Positions 40,688-48,692 of a stretch of DNA of 64,000 nt are shown piece by piece (within the stretch, counting starts at the first letter, position 1; each line of letters starts with the position of its first letter). Location of the stretch: assembly GCA_023386835.1 (NCBI GenBank), contig JAEWIY010000190.1:1-64000 (forward strand). The letters are read 5' to 3'. This DNA comes from Verrucomicrobiota bacterium. Its GTDB lineage: Bacteria; Verrucomicrobiota; Verrucomicrobiia; Opitutales; Opitutaceae. A program made the translations under genes and the position numbers. Under the pieces are notes generated by a model. The model was not told the origin of the DNA. It saw only the letters and a program-made list of their open reading frames with translations, and did not search any database.

Positions 40688-42226
40688 ATGGCTCAGACCA
40701 TTGCCGTCCTCGACTTCGGGTCTCAATACACTCAGGTGATCGCGCGCCGGATCCGCGAGTGCCAGGTCTACTCGAAGATCTATCATTTCCGCACGACGGC
40801 CGAGCAGCTCCGCCAGGACGGTGTTTCCGGCATCATTCTGTCGGGTGGTCCGAGCAGCGTTTTTTCCCGCCGCGCTCCGCTGCCGGACCCGGCGATCTTT
40901 GAATTGGGCGTGCCCATCCTCGGCATTTGTTACGGTCTGCAATTGATGGGGCACCTGCTCGGCGGCGAGGTCGCGAAGAGCGCGCACCGCGAATATGGGC
41001 ACGGCACCCTGACGGTGCAGCGGCCGGGTCGGCTCTTTGCCAAGCTGCCGAAGAAGCTGCGCGTGTGGAATTCCCATGGTGATCGCCTGATCAAGCTGCC
41101 GCCGGGTTTCGAGGCGATCGGCACGACGGAGAATTCTGAATACGCAGTGGTCGAGGACCGGATCCGCAACCTGTACGGAATCCAGTTCCATCCGGAGGTG
41201 TTTCACAGTGAGCGGGGCGTCGACGTGCTGAAGAACTTCCTCCTCCGCGTCTGCGGCGCTTCCCAGGACTGGACGATGAAGGACTTCATCGAACAGGCGG
41301 TGGAGAACATCCGCGCGACGGTCGGCAAGTCGCGCGTCATTCTCGGCCTGTCCGGCGGCGTGGATTCCTCTGTAGCCGCGGCGTTGATACACAAGGCCAT
41401 CGGCTCGCAGCTCACCTGCGTATTTGTGGACAACGGGCTCCTGCGCCTGGGTGAACGCGAGGCGGTGGAGAAGCTGTACGGCGACCATTTCCACATCGAC
41501 CTGCGCGTCATGGACGCATCGTCGCTCTTCCTGCGCCGGCTCAAGGGCGTCGAGGATCCGGAGCAGAAGCGCAAGATCATCGGCCGCACGTTCGTCGAGG
41601 TGTTCGAGAAGTCGCTCAAGACGATCGGCAAGGCGAAGTTCCTCGCGCAAGGCACCCTGTACCCGGACGTGATCGAGTCGGTTGCGATCGGCGACAACCC
41701 GGCCGCTCTGATCAAGAGCCACCACAACGTCGGCGGGTTGCCGGAGCGAATGAAGCTCAAGCTGCTCGAGCCGCTGCGTGAGTTGTTCAAGGACGAGGTC
41801 CGGGCAGTCGGCAGCGCGTTGGGCCTGCCGAAGGAAGTGGTCTGGCGGCAGCCGTTCCCCGGCCCGGGCTTGGGCGTGCGGGTGCTCGGCGCGTTGAGCA
41901 AGGACAAGCTCGAGGTGCTGCGCCGCGCCGACGCGATCCTGCACGAGGAGATGATGGCCAGCGGCTGGTACTGGAAAGTTTGGCAGTCGTTCTGCGTCTT
42001 CCTGCCGGTCCGATCCGTCGGCGTGGTGGGCGACGAACGCAATTACGCCTGGGTGATCGCCGTTCGCGTGGTCGAGAGCATCGACGCGATGACTGCGGAC
42101 TGGACCCGGTTGCCCTACGACCTGCTCCAGCGCATCTCCAGCCGGATCACCAACGAGGTGCGCGAGGTGTCACGCGTGGTGCTGGACATCAGTTCCAAGC
42201 CGCCTGCGACGATCGAGTGGGAGTAA
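40688..42226 (+). CDS. guaA: GMP synthase (glutamine-hydrolysing)
   Basis: 512-residue enzyme converting XMP, ATP and glutamine to GMP. Class I amidotransferase domain: nucleophile Cys in LGICYGLQLMG (about 82), His and Glu in GIQFHPEVFHSE (about 168-170). ATP-pyrophosphatase domain: SGGVDSSVAAALIHKAIG (PP-loop, about 225). C-terminal dimerisation domain with RISSRITNEVREVSRVVLDISSKPPATIEWE-type ending (split motif RISSRI, KPPATIEWE). Stand-alone gene, without guaB nearby. Confidence 0.98.
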   Translation: MAQTIAVLDFGSQYTQVIARRIRECQVYSKIYHFRTTAEQLRQDGVSGIILSGGPSSVFSRRAPLPDPAIFELGVPILGICYGLQLMGHLLGGEVAKSAHREYGHGTLTVQRPGRLFAKLPKKLRVWNSHGDRLIKLPPGFEAIGTTENSEYAVVEDRIRNLYGIQFHPEVFHSERGVDVLKNFLLRVCGASQDWTMKDFIEQAVENIRATVGKSRVILGLSGGVDSSVAAALIHKAIGSQLTCVFVDNGLLRLGEREAVEKLYGDHFHIDLRVMDASSLFLRRLKGVEDPEQKRKIIGRTFVEVFEKSLKTIGKAKFLAQGTLYPDVIESVAIGDNPAALIKSHHNVGGLPERMKLKLLEPLRELFKDEVRAVGSALGLPKEVVWRQPFPGPGLGVRVLGALSKDKLEVLRRADAILHEEMMASGWYWKVWQSFCVFLPVRSVGVVGDERNYAWVIAVRVVESIDAMTADWTRLPYDLLQRISSRITNEVREVSRVVLDISSKPPATIEWE

Positions 42227-42298
42227 AGGAAGTCGATGGCTCCTTTTTGTCCGCGTCGTGTCACCCGGTGGACGCCCCCTGTACGAGCCCTCGGTTTC

Positions 42299-43075
42299 AT
42301 GACTTTGCGTTCCCGTTTTCTCGCCGCTTTCCTGCTACTGGTCGCGCTTCCCGGCGCCCGGGCTGACATCTCCGCGGTGATCGCGCGCGCCCGGGCCTAC
42401 TACGGGCCGGAGGAGAGCTTGGAGGCGATCCGCTCGATCCACTACCGCGGCCGGCTCGTCTCCACCGAGACCGACGCCAGCGGGGAGCAGAAGAGTGTGG
42501 AAGCAGCGATCGAGATCATCTTCCAGAAGCCGGACCAACAACGGATCGTGGCGACCGGCCCCGAGAAGGTGGAGATCACCGTCCTCGATGGTTACGAGGG
42601 CTGGCAACGCATCGAACTGGTGCAGAACCAGGCGGCCCGCCGAACGGGACTGCTGGTGAAGGATCAGGTGAAGCGACTGCGCGCCAATACGTGGGAGCAT
42701 CTCTCGTACTTCAAGGGCATCGAAGAGCAGGGTGGGCGGGTTGACGATCAGGGGCAGGTCGACTTGGACGGGCGGCCGGCTCGTAAACTCGCCTTCGTGC
42801 ACGACGACGAAATCGTGTTCACCCGTTATTTCTGCACGGAAACTGGTCAGCTCTTGCAGACGGAAACGGAGCAGGGGGCGCGGATCACCGAGGAGGGGGA
42901 GCTGGAGGCCGGCGGCGTGCGTTTCCCCCGCCGGGTGATCACGCGGCTGCCGCTCGACGGAGGCGGCCAGCGCACCGTGACGGTGGAGTTCGAGTCGGTG
43001 CAGCTGAACGAGACCTTCCCGGCCGAGCTGTTTCAGGTCCCGTTTCTCAGCCCCCGCCGCACGGTGCGGCCCTAA
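42299..43075 (+). CDS. Periplasmic outer-membrane lipoprotein-sorting-like protein (LolA-like fold)
   Basis: 258 residues from the ATG at 42299, which starts a signal peptide (TLRSRFLAAFLLLVALPGARA). The mature part has the LolA/LolB-type pattern of a helix with SIHYRGRL then antiparallel strands: QKPDQQRIVATGPEKVEITVLDGYEG, YFCTETGQLLQTET and FPRRVIT. It probably binds a lipid or other hydrophobic ligand. Conserved in many Verrucomicrobiota by impression only. It may be co-transcribed with guaA (72 bp). Confidence 0.65.
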   Translation: MTLRSRFLAAFLLLVALPGARADISAVIARARAYYGPEESLEAIRSIHYRGRLVSTETDASGEQKSVEAAIEIIFQKPDQQRIVATGPEKVEITVLDGYEGWQRIELVQNQAARRTGLLVKDQVKRLRANTWEHLSYFKGIEEQGGRVDDQGQVDLDGRPARKLAFVHDDEIVFTRYFCTETGQLLQTETEQGARITEEGELEAGGVRFPRRVITRLPLDGGGQRTVTVEFESVQLNETFPAELFQVPFLSPRRTVRP

Positions 43076-43157
43076 CACTCCCGGACGTTCGCGACCGGTT
43101 TCGTCTCGCCGGACGCATCCCTCCCCGGTAGTGCTTCAAGCCTTTGTCTTTTCGCCC

Positions 43158-44453
43158 GTGCGCCTGCTCGCCTTCTCCTCCAAGACCTTCCAAACGGACC
43201 TGAGCGCGTTCTGCCAAGAGGCGGTCGTGCCGAAGGAAATCTCCGACAGCGTCGGGGCGATCCTCGCGGACGTCCGCGCGCGTGGTGATGAGGCCGTGTC
43301 CTACTACGCGGCGAAATTTGACGGCGCGAAGCTGCGGGCCCGCGATTTCGCGGTGAAGGAATCGGAGATCAAGGCGGCGGTGGAACGCCTGCCCAAAGCC
43401 GAGCGCGAGGCGATGATTGCCGCGCACGACAGCATCCGCTCCTTCAATCGCCGCGGGCTGCCAAAGAACTGGTCGGGACGAAACCCGCAGGGCGCTCGTG
43501 TCGGGGAAGTGTTTCATCCCATCCGCCGGGTGGGATTGTACGTTCCGGGTGGCGAAGTGCCGCTGGTCTCCACGGTCCTCATGACGGTGGCATTGGCCAA
43601 GATTGCGGGTTGTCCCGAGATCGCGGTGTTTACGCCGTCGAATTCCCAGGGCCGGATCGCCGACGGCCTGCTGGCGGCGCTGGCGCTGGTCGGAGTGACG
43701 GAGGTCTATCGCATCGGCGGCGTGCAGGCGGTGGGAGCGATGGCCTACGGCACCGCGACGATCCGGCCGGTCGACAAGGTTTTTGGCCCGGGCAACGCGT
43801 ACGTCTGCGAAGCCAAACGGCAGGTTTTTGGCACGGTTGGAGTCGATTCGCTCCCGGGGCCGAGCGAAGTGATGGTGATCGCCGACGGTTCGACGAAGCC
43901 CGAGTGGGCAGCCGCCGATCTGTTGGCGCAGGCGGAGCATGGTTCCGGCCGCGAGAAGGTTTACCTCGTCGGCACGTCGCGGGCCGTCGTCGAGCAGATC
44001 CTCCAGGAGGTGCAGGTCCAACTGCCGCAACTCGGCCGCGCGGAGAAGACGCGTCGCGTCATCGACCAAGGGTTTCTGGCGGTGCATGTGGAGTCCCTGG
44101 CGCAAGCCGCCGAGGTGGCCAACTACGTTGCGCCTGAGCACCTCGAGCTGCTGGTCAAACCGTCCGCGGTGAAGACCCTGCTGCGCACCATCACGACGGC
44201 GGGAGCGATCCTCGTGGGGCCGCATACGCCGACGGCGCTGGGTGATTTTGTGGCGGGCCCCAGCCACGTGCTGCCGACGGGCCGTGCGGGCCGGTTCTTC
44301 AGCGGACTGCGTGTCACCGATTTTCTGAGACGAACCAGCGTGGTCGAATACGACGCGCGTTCGGTGCGCAAGGCGGAGCCGGTCGTCGCGGCGTTTGCGA
44401 CGATGGAACGTCTGGACGCGCATGGCCGTTCGGTCCGGTTGCGCACGCTTTGA
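43158..44453 (+). CDS. hisD: Histidinol dehydrogenase
   Basis: Last two steps of histidine synthesis (histidinol to histidine, NAD, zinc). Motifs: FHPIRRVGLYVPGG, GNAYVCEAKRQVFG, LPGPSEVMVIAD, LLAQAEHG (Gln and His zinc ligands/near site), YVAPEHLEL (catalytic Glu-His) and AGPSHVLPTGRAGRFFSGL. The GTG at 43158 fits the family start (RLLAFSSKTF) better than the GTG at 43131, which would add nine residues. Begins hisD-hisC-hisB, with 3 bp to hisC. Confidence 0.96.
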   Translation: MRLLAFSSKTFQTDLSAFCQEAVVPKEISDSVGAILADVRARGDEAVSYYAAKFDGAKLRARDFAVKESEIKAAVERLPKAEREAMIAAHDSIRSFNRRGLPKNWSGRNPQGARVGEVFHPIRRVGLYVPGGEVPLVSTVLMTVALAKIAGCPEIAVFTPSNSQGRIADGLLAALALVGVTEVYRIGGVQAVGAMAYGTATIRPVDKVFGPGNAYVCEAKRQVFGTVGVDSLPGPSEVMVIADGSTKPEWAAADLLAQAEHGSGREKVYLVGTSRAVVEQILQEVQVQLPQLGRAEKTRRVIDQGFLAVHVESLAQAAEVANYVAPEHLELLVKPSAVKTLLRTITTAGAILVGPHTPTALGDFVAGPSHVLPTGRAGRFFSGLRVTDFLRRTSVVEYDARSVRKAEPVVAAFATMERLDAHGRSVRLRTL

Positions 44454-44456
44454 TCC

Positions 44457-45560
44457 ATGGTCTCGCCTTCGCAGTTCGCCCAGCCGCACGTCACGCAGCT
44501 GCATGCCTACACGCCCGGCCTGCAGCCGTCGGATGCGTCGTGGATCAAGCTGAACACCAACGAATGTCCCTACTCGCCGAGTCCGCGAGTGGTGGCGGCA
44601 TTGCGGCAGGAGATCGGCGAAGACGGGCACGCGCTTCGTTTGTATCCAAATCCCAAGAGCCAGCCGCTGCGCCGCCAGATTGCGGAGCTGCATGGCCTGC
44701 GGGAGGAGCAGGTGCTGATCGGCAACGGCTCGGATGACATCCTCAATCTGCTGGTCCGGGTGTTTGGTGCGGGCGAAACGACCACCGCTTTCACGCTGCC
44801 GAGCTACTCTCTCTATCCGGTGCTGGTGGCGATCCAGAACGGCCAGACGTCGGTGGTGGAGTTCGACCGGAGCATGCGGCTGCCGGTTGAGCACATCGTC
44901 AGTTCCGGCGCCGGCGTCTTTTTCCTGACCTCGCCGAATGCGCCGACGGGCGTCGCCTTCCGGACCGGCGAACTCGATGCCCTGTTGACGCGTTACCGTG
45001 GCCTTCTCGTGGTCGACGAGGCGTACGCGCCGTTTGCCGAAGAGGACGCGATCCCGCTGCTCTCGCGCCACCGACACCTGGTCATCGTGCGGACGCTCTC
45101 CAAGGCCCACGCGCTCGCCGGCATGCGTGTGGGCTACGTGATGGCTGATCCAGAAGTGATCGATCTGCTCGACCGTGTGCGGGACAGCTACAACGTCGAC
45201 CGTCTCGCGCAGGTGGCCGCAGCGGCGGCGCTGGGTGACGCGGGGTACTACGACGCGATCATCGGCAAGGTGAAAAGCACGCGCGATTTCTGGTGGCACG
45301 AATGGTCGCAGCGGCGCGACTGGTTCGTTTACCCGAGCGCGACCAACTTCCTTTTCGTCGAGCCCCGGGATGCGGCCGGTCGCACCGGTCCGGAGGTGGC
45401 GAAGCGGCTGTATGACTTTCTCGTGGCGCGGCGCATCCTGGTCCGGGCGTTCCCGAGCCACGCCTTGACCGCCCCTTTCCTGCGCATCAGCGTCGGCACG
45501 GACGACGAGATGCTGACCGTCGACCAAACGATCCAAGCATGGCTGCAGACCGAAAAGTGA
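44457..45560 (+). CDS. hisC: Histidinol-phosphate aminotransferase
   Basis: 367-residue fold-type I PLP enzyme. Motifs: KLNTNECPYSPSPRV, GNGSDDIL, TSPNAPTG (PLP Asn), DEAYAPF (Asp, Tyr) and the Schiff-base Lys in RTLSKAHALAGMRVGY. It starts 3 bp after hisD and overlaps hisB by 22 bp. Confidence 0.97.
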   Translation: MVSPSQFAQPHVTQLHAYTPGLQPSDASWIKLNTNECPYSPSPRVVAALRQEIGEDGHALRLYPNPKSQPLRRQIAELHGLREEQVLIGNGSDDILNLLVRVFGAGETTTAFTLPSYSLYPVLVAIQNGQTSVVEFDRSMRLPVEHIVSSGAGVFFLTSPNAPTGVAFRTGELDALLTRYRGLLVVDEAYAPFAEEDAIPLLSRHRHLVIVRTLSKAHALAGMRVGYVMADPEVIDLLDRVRDSYNVDRLAQVAAAAALGDAGYYDAIIGKVKSTRDFWWHEWSQRRDWFVYPSATNFLFVEPRDAAGRTGPEVAKRLYDFLVARRILVRAFPSHALTAPFLRISVGTDDEMLTVDQTIQAWLQTEK

Positions 45561-46135
45561 ACGTAAGCCGGAAGACGGCGGAGACCGCGATCGACCTGAC
45601 TCTGCAAGTCGACGGTTCCGGTCATTCCAAAGTGGATACGAAGATTCCGTTCTTCGACCACATGCTGACGCTCTTCGCGCGGCACGGGCTGTTCGACCTG
45701 CGCGTGAAGTGCGACGGCGATATCGATGTCGACTACCACCACAGCGTCGAGGATGTCGGCTTGGTGCTAGGCGACGCCTTCAAGCGCGCGCTCGGTGACA
45801 AGGCCGGCATCCGGCGTTACGGTTTCTTCATCCTGCCGATGGATGAGGCCCTGGCGCGCGTGGCGGTGGATATCGGTGGCCGGCCGCACCTGGTTTACCA
45901 AGTGGAGTCGCCGACCATGTACATCCGCGACTTCAATCTGATTCTGGTGAAGGAGTTCTGCCGCGCGTTCAGCAATGCGCTCGGCGCGAACCTGCACGTG
46001 CGGCTCGAATACGGCGAGGAGCCGCACCATGTCGCTGAAGCCATCTTCAAATGCCTGGCTCGCGCGATGGACGCGGCCACGCAGGTGGATCCGCGGGCGG
46101 CCGGCGCGATTCCGTCGACCAAAGGCACGCTTTAA
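45539..46135 (+). CDS. hisB: Imidazoleglycerol-phosphate dehydratase
   Basis: 198-residue manganese enzyme (mono-functional, no phosphatase domain). Metal-site motifs: FFDHMLTLFARHG, DYHHSVEDVG and EEPHHVAEAIFK. The ATG at 45539 overlaps hisC by 22 bp, indicating coupled translation. The his set here is only D, C, B; other his genes lie elsewhere. Confidence 0.98.
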   Translation: MAADRKVNVSRKTAETAIDLTLQVDGSGHSKVDTKIPFFDHMLTLFARHGLFDLRVKCDGDIDVDYHHSVEDVGLVLGDAFKRALGDKAGIRRYGFFILPMDEALARVAVDIGGRPHLVYQVESPTMYIRDFNLILVKEFCRAFSNALGANLHVRLEYGEEPHHVAEAIFKCLARAMDAATQVDPRAAGAIPSTKGTL

Positions 46136-46150
46136 CGGCCGCTGCGGCCG
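46136..46150. terminator. Short palindrome between hisB and pepP
   Basis: CGGCCGC-T-GCGGCCG, 7 bp on each side of one base, filling most of the 21-bp spacer between convergent genes. The one-base loop cannot form fully, and there is no T-tract; possible bidirectional terminator. Confidence 0.3.
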
Positions 46151-46156
46151 CCCGCT

Positions 46157-47437
46157 TTAGCCGGGGGGTTCCTTTGGTATTGCGGACGTCAATACGTCCG
46201 GCACGCCGTCGGTCACGAGGACGTTGTCCTCGATTCGAACGCCGCCGAGGTGCAGGTTCTGGTCGACCAGCGACCAGTTGACCTGCTCCCGGTAGCGCTC
46301 GCGCCGCGTCGGATCCTCCAGCAACGGCGGGATGAAATAGAGGCCGGGCTCGACGGTGATGACGTAGCCCGCCTGCAGCGGCAAATCGGTGCGAAGATTC
46401 CGGAACTGCGGGCGGGTGTCGCGCGGACGGCCGGGTGGGGTGCCGCTCGCGTCGCGCACACCCAAACCGACCAAGTGACCGAGCCCGTGGGGGAAAAACA
46501 ACCGGTGAGCCTCCTGCTCGACCAGTGAGCCGGGCTCGCCGCGCAGGAGGCCGATCGTCACCAACCCCTCGGTCAACTCGTGGGCGGCGCGCAGGTGCAG
46601 ATCCTTCCATTCAACACCCGGGCGACACGCGGCGACGGCCCGCCGCTCCACTCCGAGCACGAGTTGGTAAAGGTCCCGCTGGAGCCCGGACGGCCGGCCA
46701 ACCGCGTAAGTCCGCGTGACATCGCAGACGTACCGGTCGACCTCGGCTCCGGCGTCGATCAACACGAATTCGCCATCGCGAGCCGTGCGGTCGGTGGGTT
46801 CAAAATGAAGCACGCCTGCATTCGGGCCAGTGCCGACGATGGTGCCGTATCCAGTCCGTCGTGCGCCGCCGCGCTGAAAAGCGGCCTCCAATTCGATCTG
46901 AAGCACCCGTTCGCTCACACCCGGCTGAAGCAAGGGTTGAATCGCGGCGTAGCCGGCCGCCGTGGCTTGGGCGGCCCGGCGCAACAACGCGATTTCCTCG
47001 GCGTCCTTCACGCGCCGCGCGTGATGAAACCGTTCTCGCACCTCGGCCTGCCGATCCGCCACTTTGGGGAGGTCGGACAACGTGGTGCCGAGGTTTATCC
47101 ACGGCCGCCGCAGCCGCGCCTGTCGCCAGGCTGCGAAGTCGGCGAGTGGTTCACCAGGCGGTTGTGTCCGGCCTTCCCAGATGCGCTCGTCCTCCGTCAC
47201 GGTAGCCACGAAGCTTCGCCAGCCCTCGCTGGGATCGAACGTCACCACTCCGCCGGGCAGATCGAGACCGCTCACGTAAACGTACTCCGCGTGTGCGCGG
47301 AATGGATACGTTTGATCCGTGTTCTCCGGCAGCGGGACGGGATCGCCGGCGGCGATGACGAGCACCTCGTCCTTCAGCCCAAGGGCCTGGGCCAAACGAT
47401 CCCGGCGTCGCGCCAGGGTGGCGGGAGTGAAGATCAT
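46157..47437 (-). CDS. pepP: Xaa-Pro aminopeptidase (aminopeptidase P)
   Basis: 426 residues from the ATG at 47437. N-terminal creatinase-like domain (FTPATLARRRDRLAQAL, YVSGLDLPGGVVTFDP) and a pita-bread C-terminal domain. Metal ligands present: Asp pair in LIDAGAEVDRYVCDVTRTY, His in HGLGHLVGLGVRD, Glu in VTVEPGLYF and Glu in VRIEDNVLV. It removes N-terminal residues ahead of proline in the cytoplasm. The frame is open 81 bp upstream, but that part would overlap the neighbour usp and lacks similarity. Confidence 0.93.
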   Translation of the reverse strand: MIFTPATLARRRDRLAQALGLKDEVLVIAAGDPVPLPENTDQTYPFRAHAEYVYVSGLDLPGGVVTFDPSEGWRSFVATVTEDERIWEGRTQPPGEPLADFAAWRQARLRRPWINLGTTLSDLPKVADRQAEVRERFHHARRVKDAEEIALLRRAAQATAAGYAAIQPLLQPGVSERVLQIELEAAFQRGGARRTGYGTIVGTGPNAGVLHFEPTDRTARDGEFVLIDAGAEVDRYVCDVTRTYAVGRPSGLQRDLYQLVLGVERRAVAACRPGVEWKDLHLRAAHELTEGLVTIGLLRGEPGSLVEQEAHRLFFPHGLGHLVGLGVRDASGTPPGRPRDTRPQFRNLRTDLPLQAGYVITVEPGLYFIPPLLEDPTRRERYREQVNWSLVDQNLHLGGVRIEDNVLVTDGVPDVLTSAIPKEPPG

Positions 47438-47492
47438 GCGCGCAGGCTGCCAGCCGTGAGCCGGGGCGCAAGCTGCCGGCGGAACGTCACCG

Positions 47493-47936
47493 TCACTTCT
47501 GCGCCTTGGGCGGCACAATCACGACGGGGCAGGGGCTCTTCTTCAGGAGCCCGTGCGTCGTGCTGCCGACCAGCAAATCGTAGAAAGCGGTGTGACCGTG
47601 GGAGCCCATCACGACGTAGCTCGCGTTCAGGGCTTTCGCCTGCTCGAGGATCACGGGTACGGGCGCGCCGTTCAGCTGGACGGTTCGGATCGGCACTTCC
47701 GAGCGTCCCGCGCGCTCCTGCAGGTGGGCCAGTTGGCGGGCGGCCGCACGTTCGCTCACCGCGAGGATTTCCTGCACGTTTTCCATCGCGAGACCGTAGT
47801 CGCTGGTGACCATCGGAGGCTGCACCACGTGCAGGAGTACGATTTCACCGGAGATGGCCCGGGCGAGTTCGGTCGCGGTCTCTAGCACGAGCGCCGTGGC
47901 GGGCGAGAAGTCGACGGGGGCAAGAATCGTCTTCAT
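47493..47936 (-). CDS. Universal stress protein (UspA family)
   Basis: 147-residue single-domain Usp from the ATG at 47936 (MKTILAPVDFSPATALVLETA). The ATP-binding pattern G-2x-G-9x-G-S/T is seen in MGSHGHTAFYDLLVGSTTHGLL, followed by PCPVVIVP. Likely an ATP-binding stress-response protein in the cytoplasm. The longer frame upstream (to 48044) lacks family similarity. Confidence 0.92.
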   Translation of the reverse strand: MKTILAPVDFSPATALVLETATELARAISGEIVLLHVVQPPMVTSDYGLAMENVQEILAVSERAAARQLAHLQERAGRSEVPIRTVQLNGAPVPVILEQAKALNASYVVMGSHGHTAFYDLLVGSTTHGLLKKSPCPVVIVPPKAQK

Positions 47937-48071
47937 GCCCAAAGAGTAGCCAAGTTTCGGCGTAGTGCGACCAAATCCCTCGTTCGACCGCGCGCATCGG
48001 CGGTTTTCCCCCGGGGAAAAACCGCTTGCTTCCCGCCGCCTCATCCGGCTTGTTCACTCTTCCGAATTTTT

Positions 48072-48148
<77 letters not shown>

Positions 48149-48150
48149 TT

Positions 48151-48210
48151 TCTCTCGTCGCGAGAGACCTCGGTGGTCGACGAATCCGCCGTGAAGGTTG
48201 ACGGATTCGT
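48151..48210 (+). other. Two hairpins downstream of tRNA-Pro
   Basis: TCTCTCG / CGAGAGA with a 3-nt loop (48151-48167) starts 3 nt after the CCA. ACGAATCC / GGATTCGT (48180-48210) follows. No T-tract. The first may be a 3' processing or termination element. Confidence 0.5.
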
Positions 48211-48233
48211 GTGGAGCGGTGGCATGAGGGCCG

Positions 48234-48692
48234 GTGTCCACCCCCAGCTGCCCACAATCTGCCGTGGTTGATCCAACGCCGCCGCGTGGCTCCTGGTTCT
48301 ATCCCGTAATCCTGATGGCCGCGATCTTTGCCGCGTCCTCCCGTTCGCAGGTGGCGTCGCCCGATGTGGTGAACATCGACAAGGTCGCCCACTTCGCGGT
48401 TTTCGGTTTGCTCGGCACCTTGGTCGCTCGAACCCAGCTGCGGCGACGTTGGTGGCTCGGTGTTGCCGTGGCGTCCTTGTACGGAGCGTTTGATGAGGTC
48501 CGGCAGAGTTTCACACCGGGCCGGTTCGTCGAGGTGGCTGATTGGATCGCGGATACAGCCGGCGCGGCGACCGCGGTGTTGCTCTACAGCCGCTGGCACA
48601 CGTACCGGTGCTGGCTCGAGATGCCGCTTTTTCGGCGCAAGGAACGCCGGATTGCCAACACCGTCGCGACGGGTCCAGATGACCGCGTATGA
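48234..48692 (+). CDS. VanZ-like membrane protein
   Basis: 152 residues with about three to four transmembrane helices. VanZ-type motifs: NIDKVAHFAVFGLLGTL (Lys/His near helix 1 end), GAFDEVRQSFTPGRFVEVADWIADTAGA. VanZ-family proteins are linked to glycopeptide tolerance, but most chromosomal members have no known role. The start is a GTG at 48234 or 48264; no Shine-Dalgarno. Its stop overlaps ligA (ATGA). Confidence 0.8.
   Translation: MSTPSCPQSAVVDPTPPRGSWFYPVILMAAIFAASSRSQVASPDVVNIDKVAHFAVFGLLGTLVARTQLRRRWWLGVAVASLYGAFDEVRQSFTPGRFVEVADWIADTAGAATAVLLYSRWHTYRCWLEMPLFRRKERRIANTVATGPDDRV

Noticed and set aside
43047..45536. 829-codon minus-strand frame opposite hisD-hisC
   Set aside because: Antisense shadow; hisD and hisC are certain, and this frame is Arg/His-rich without motifs.
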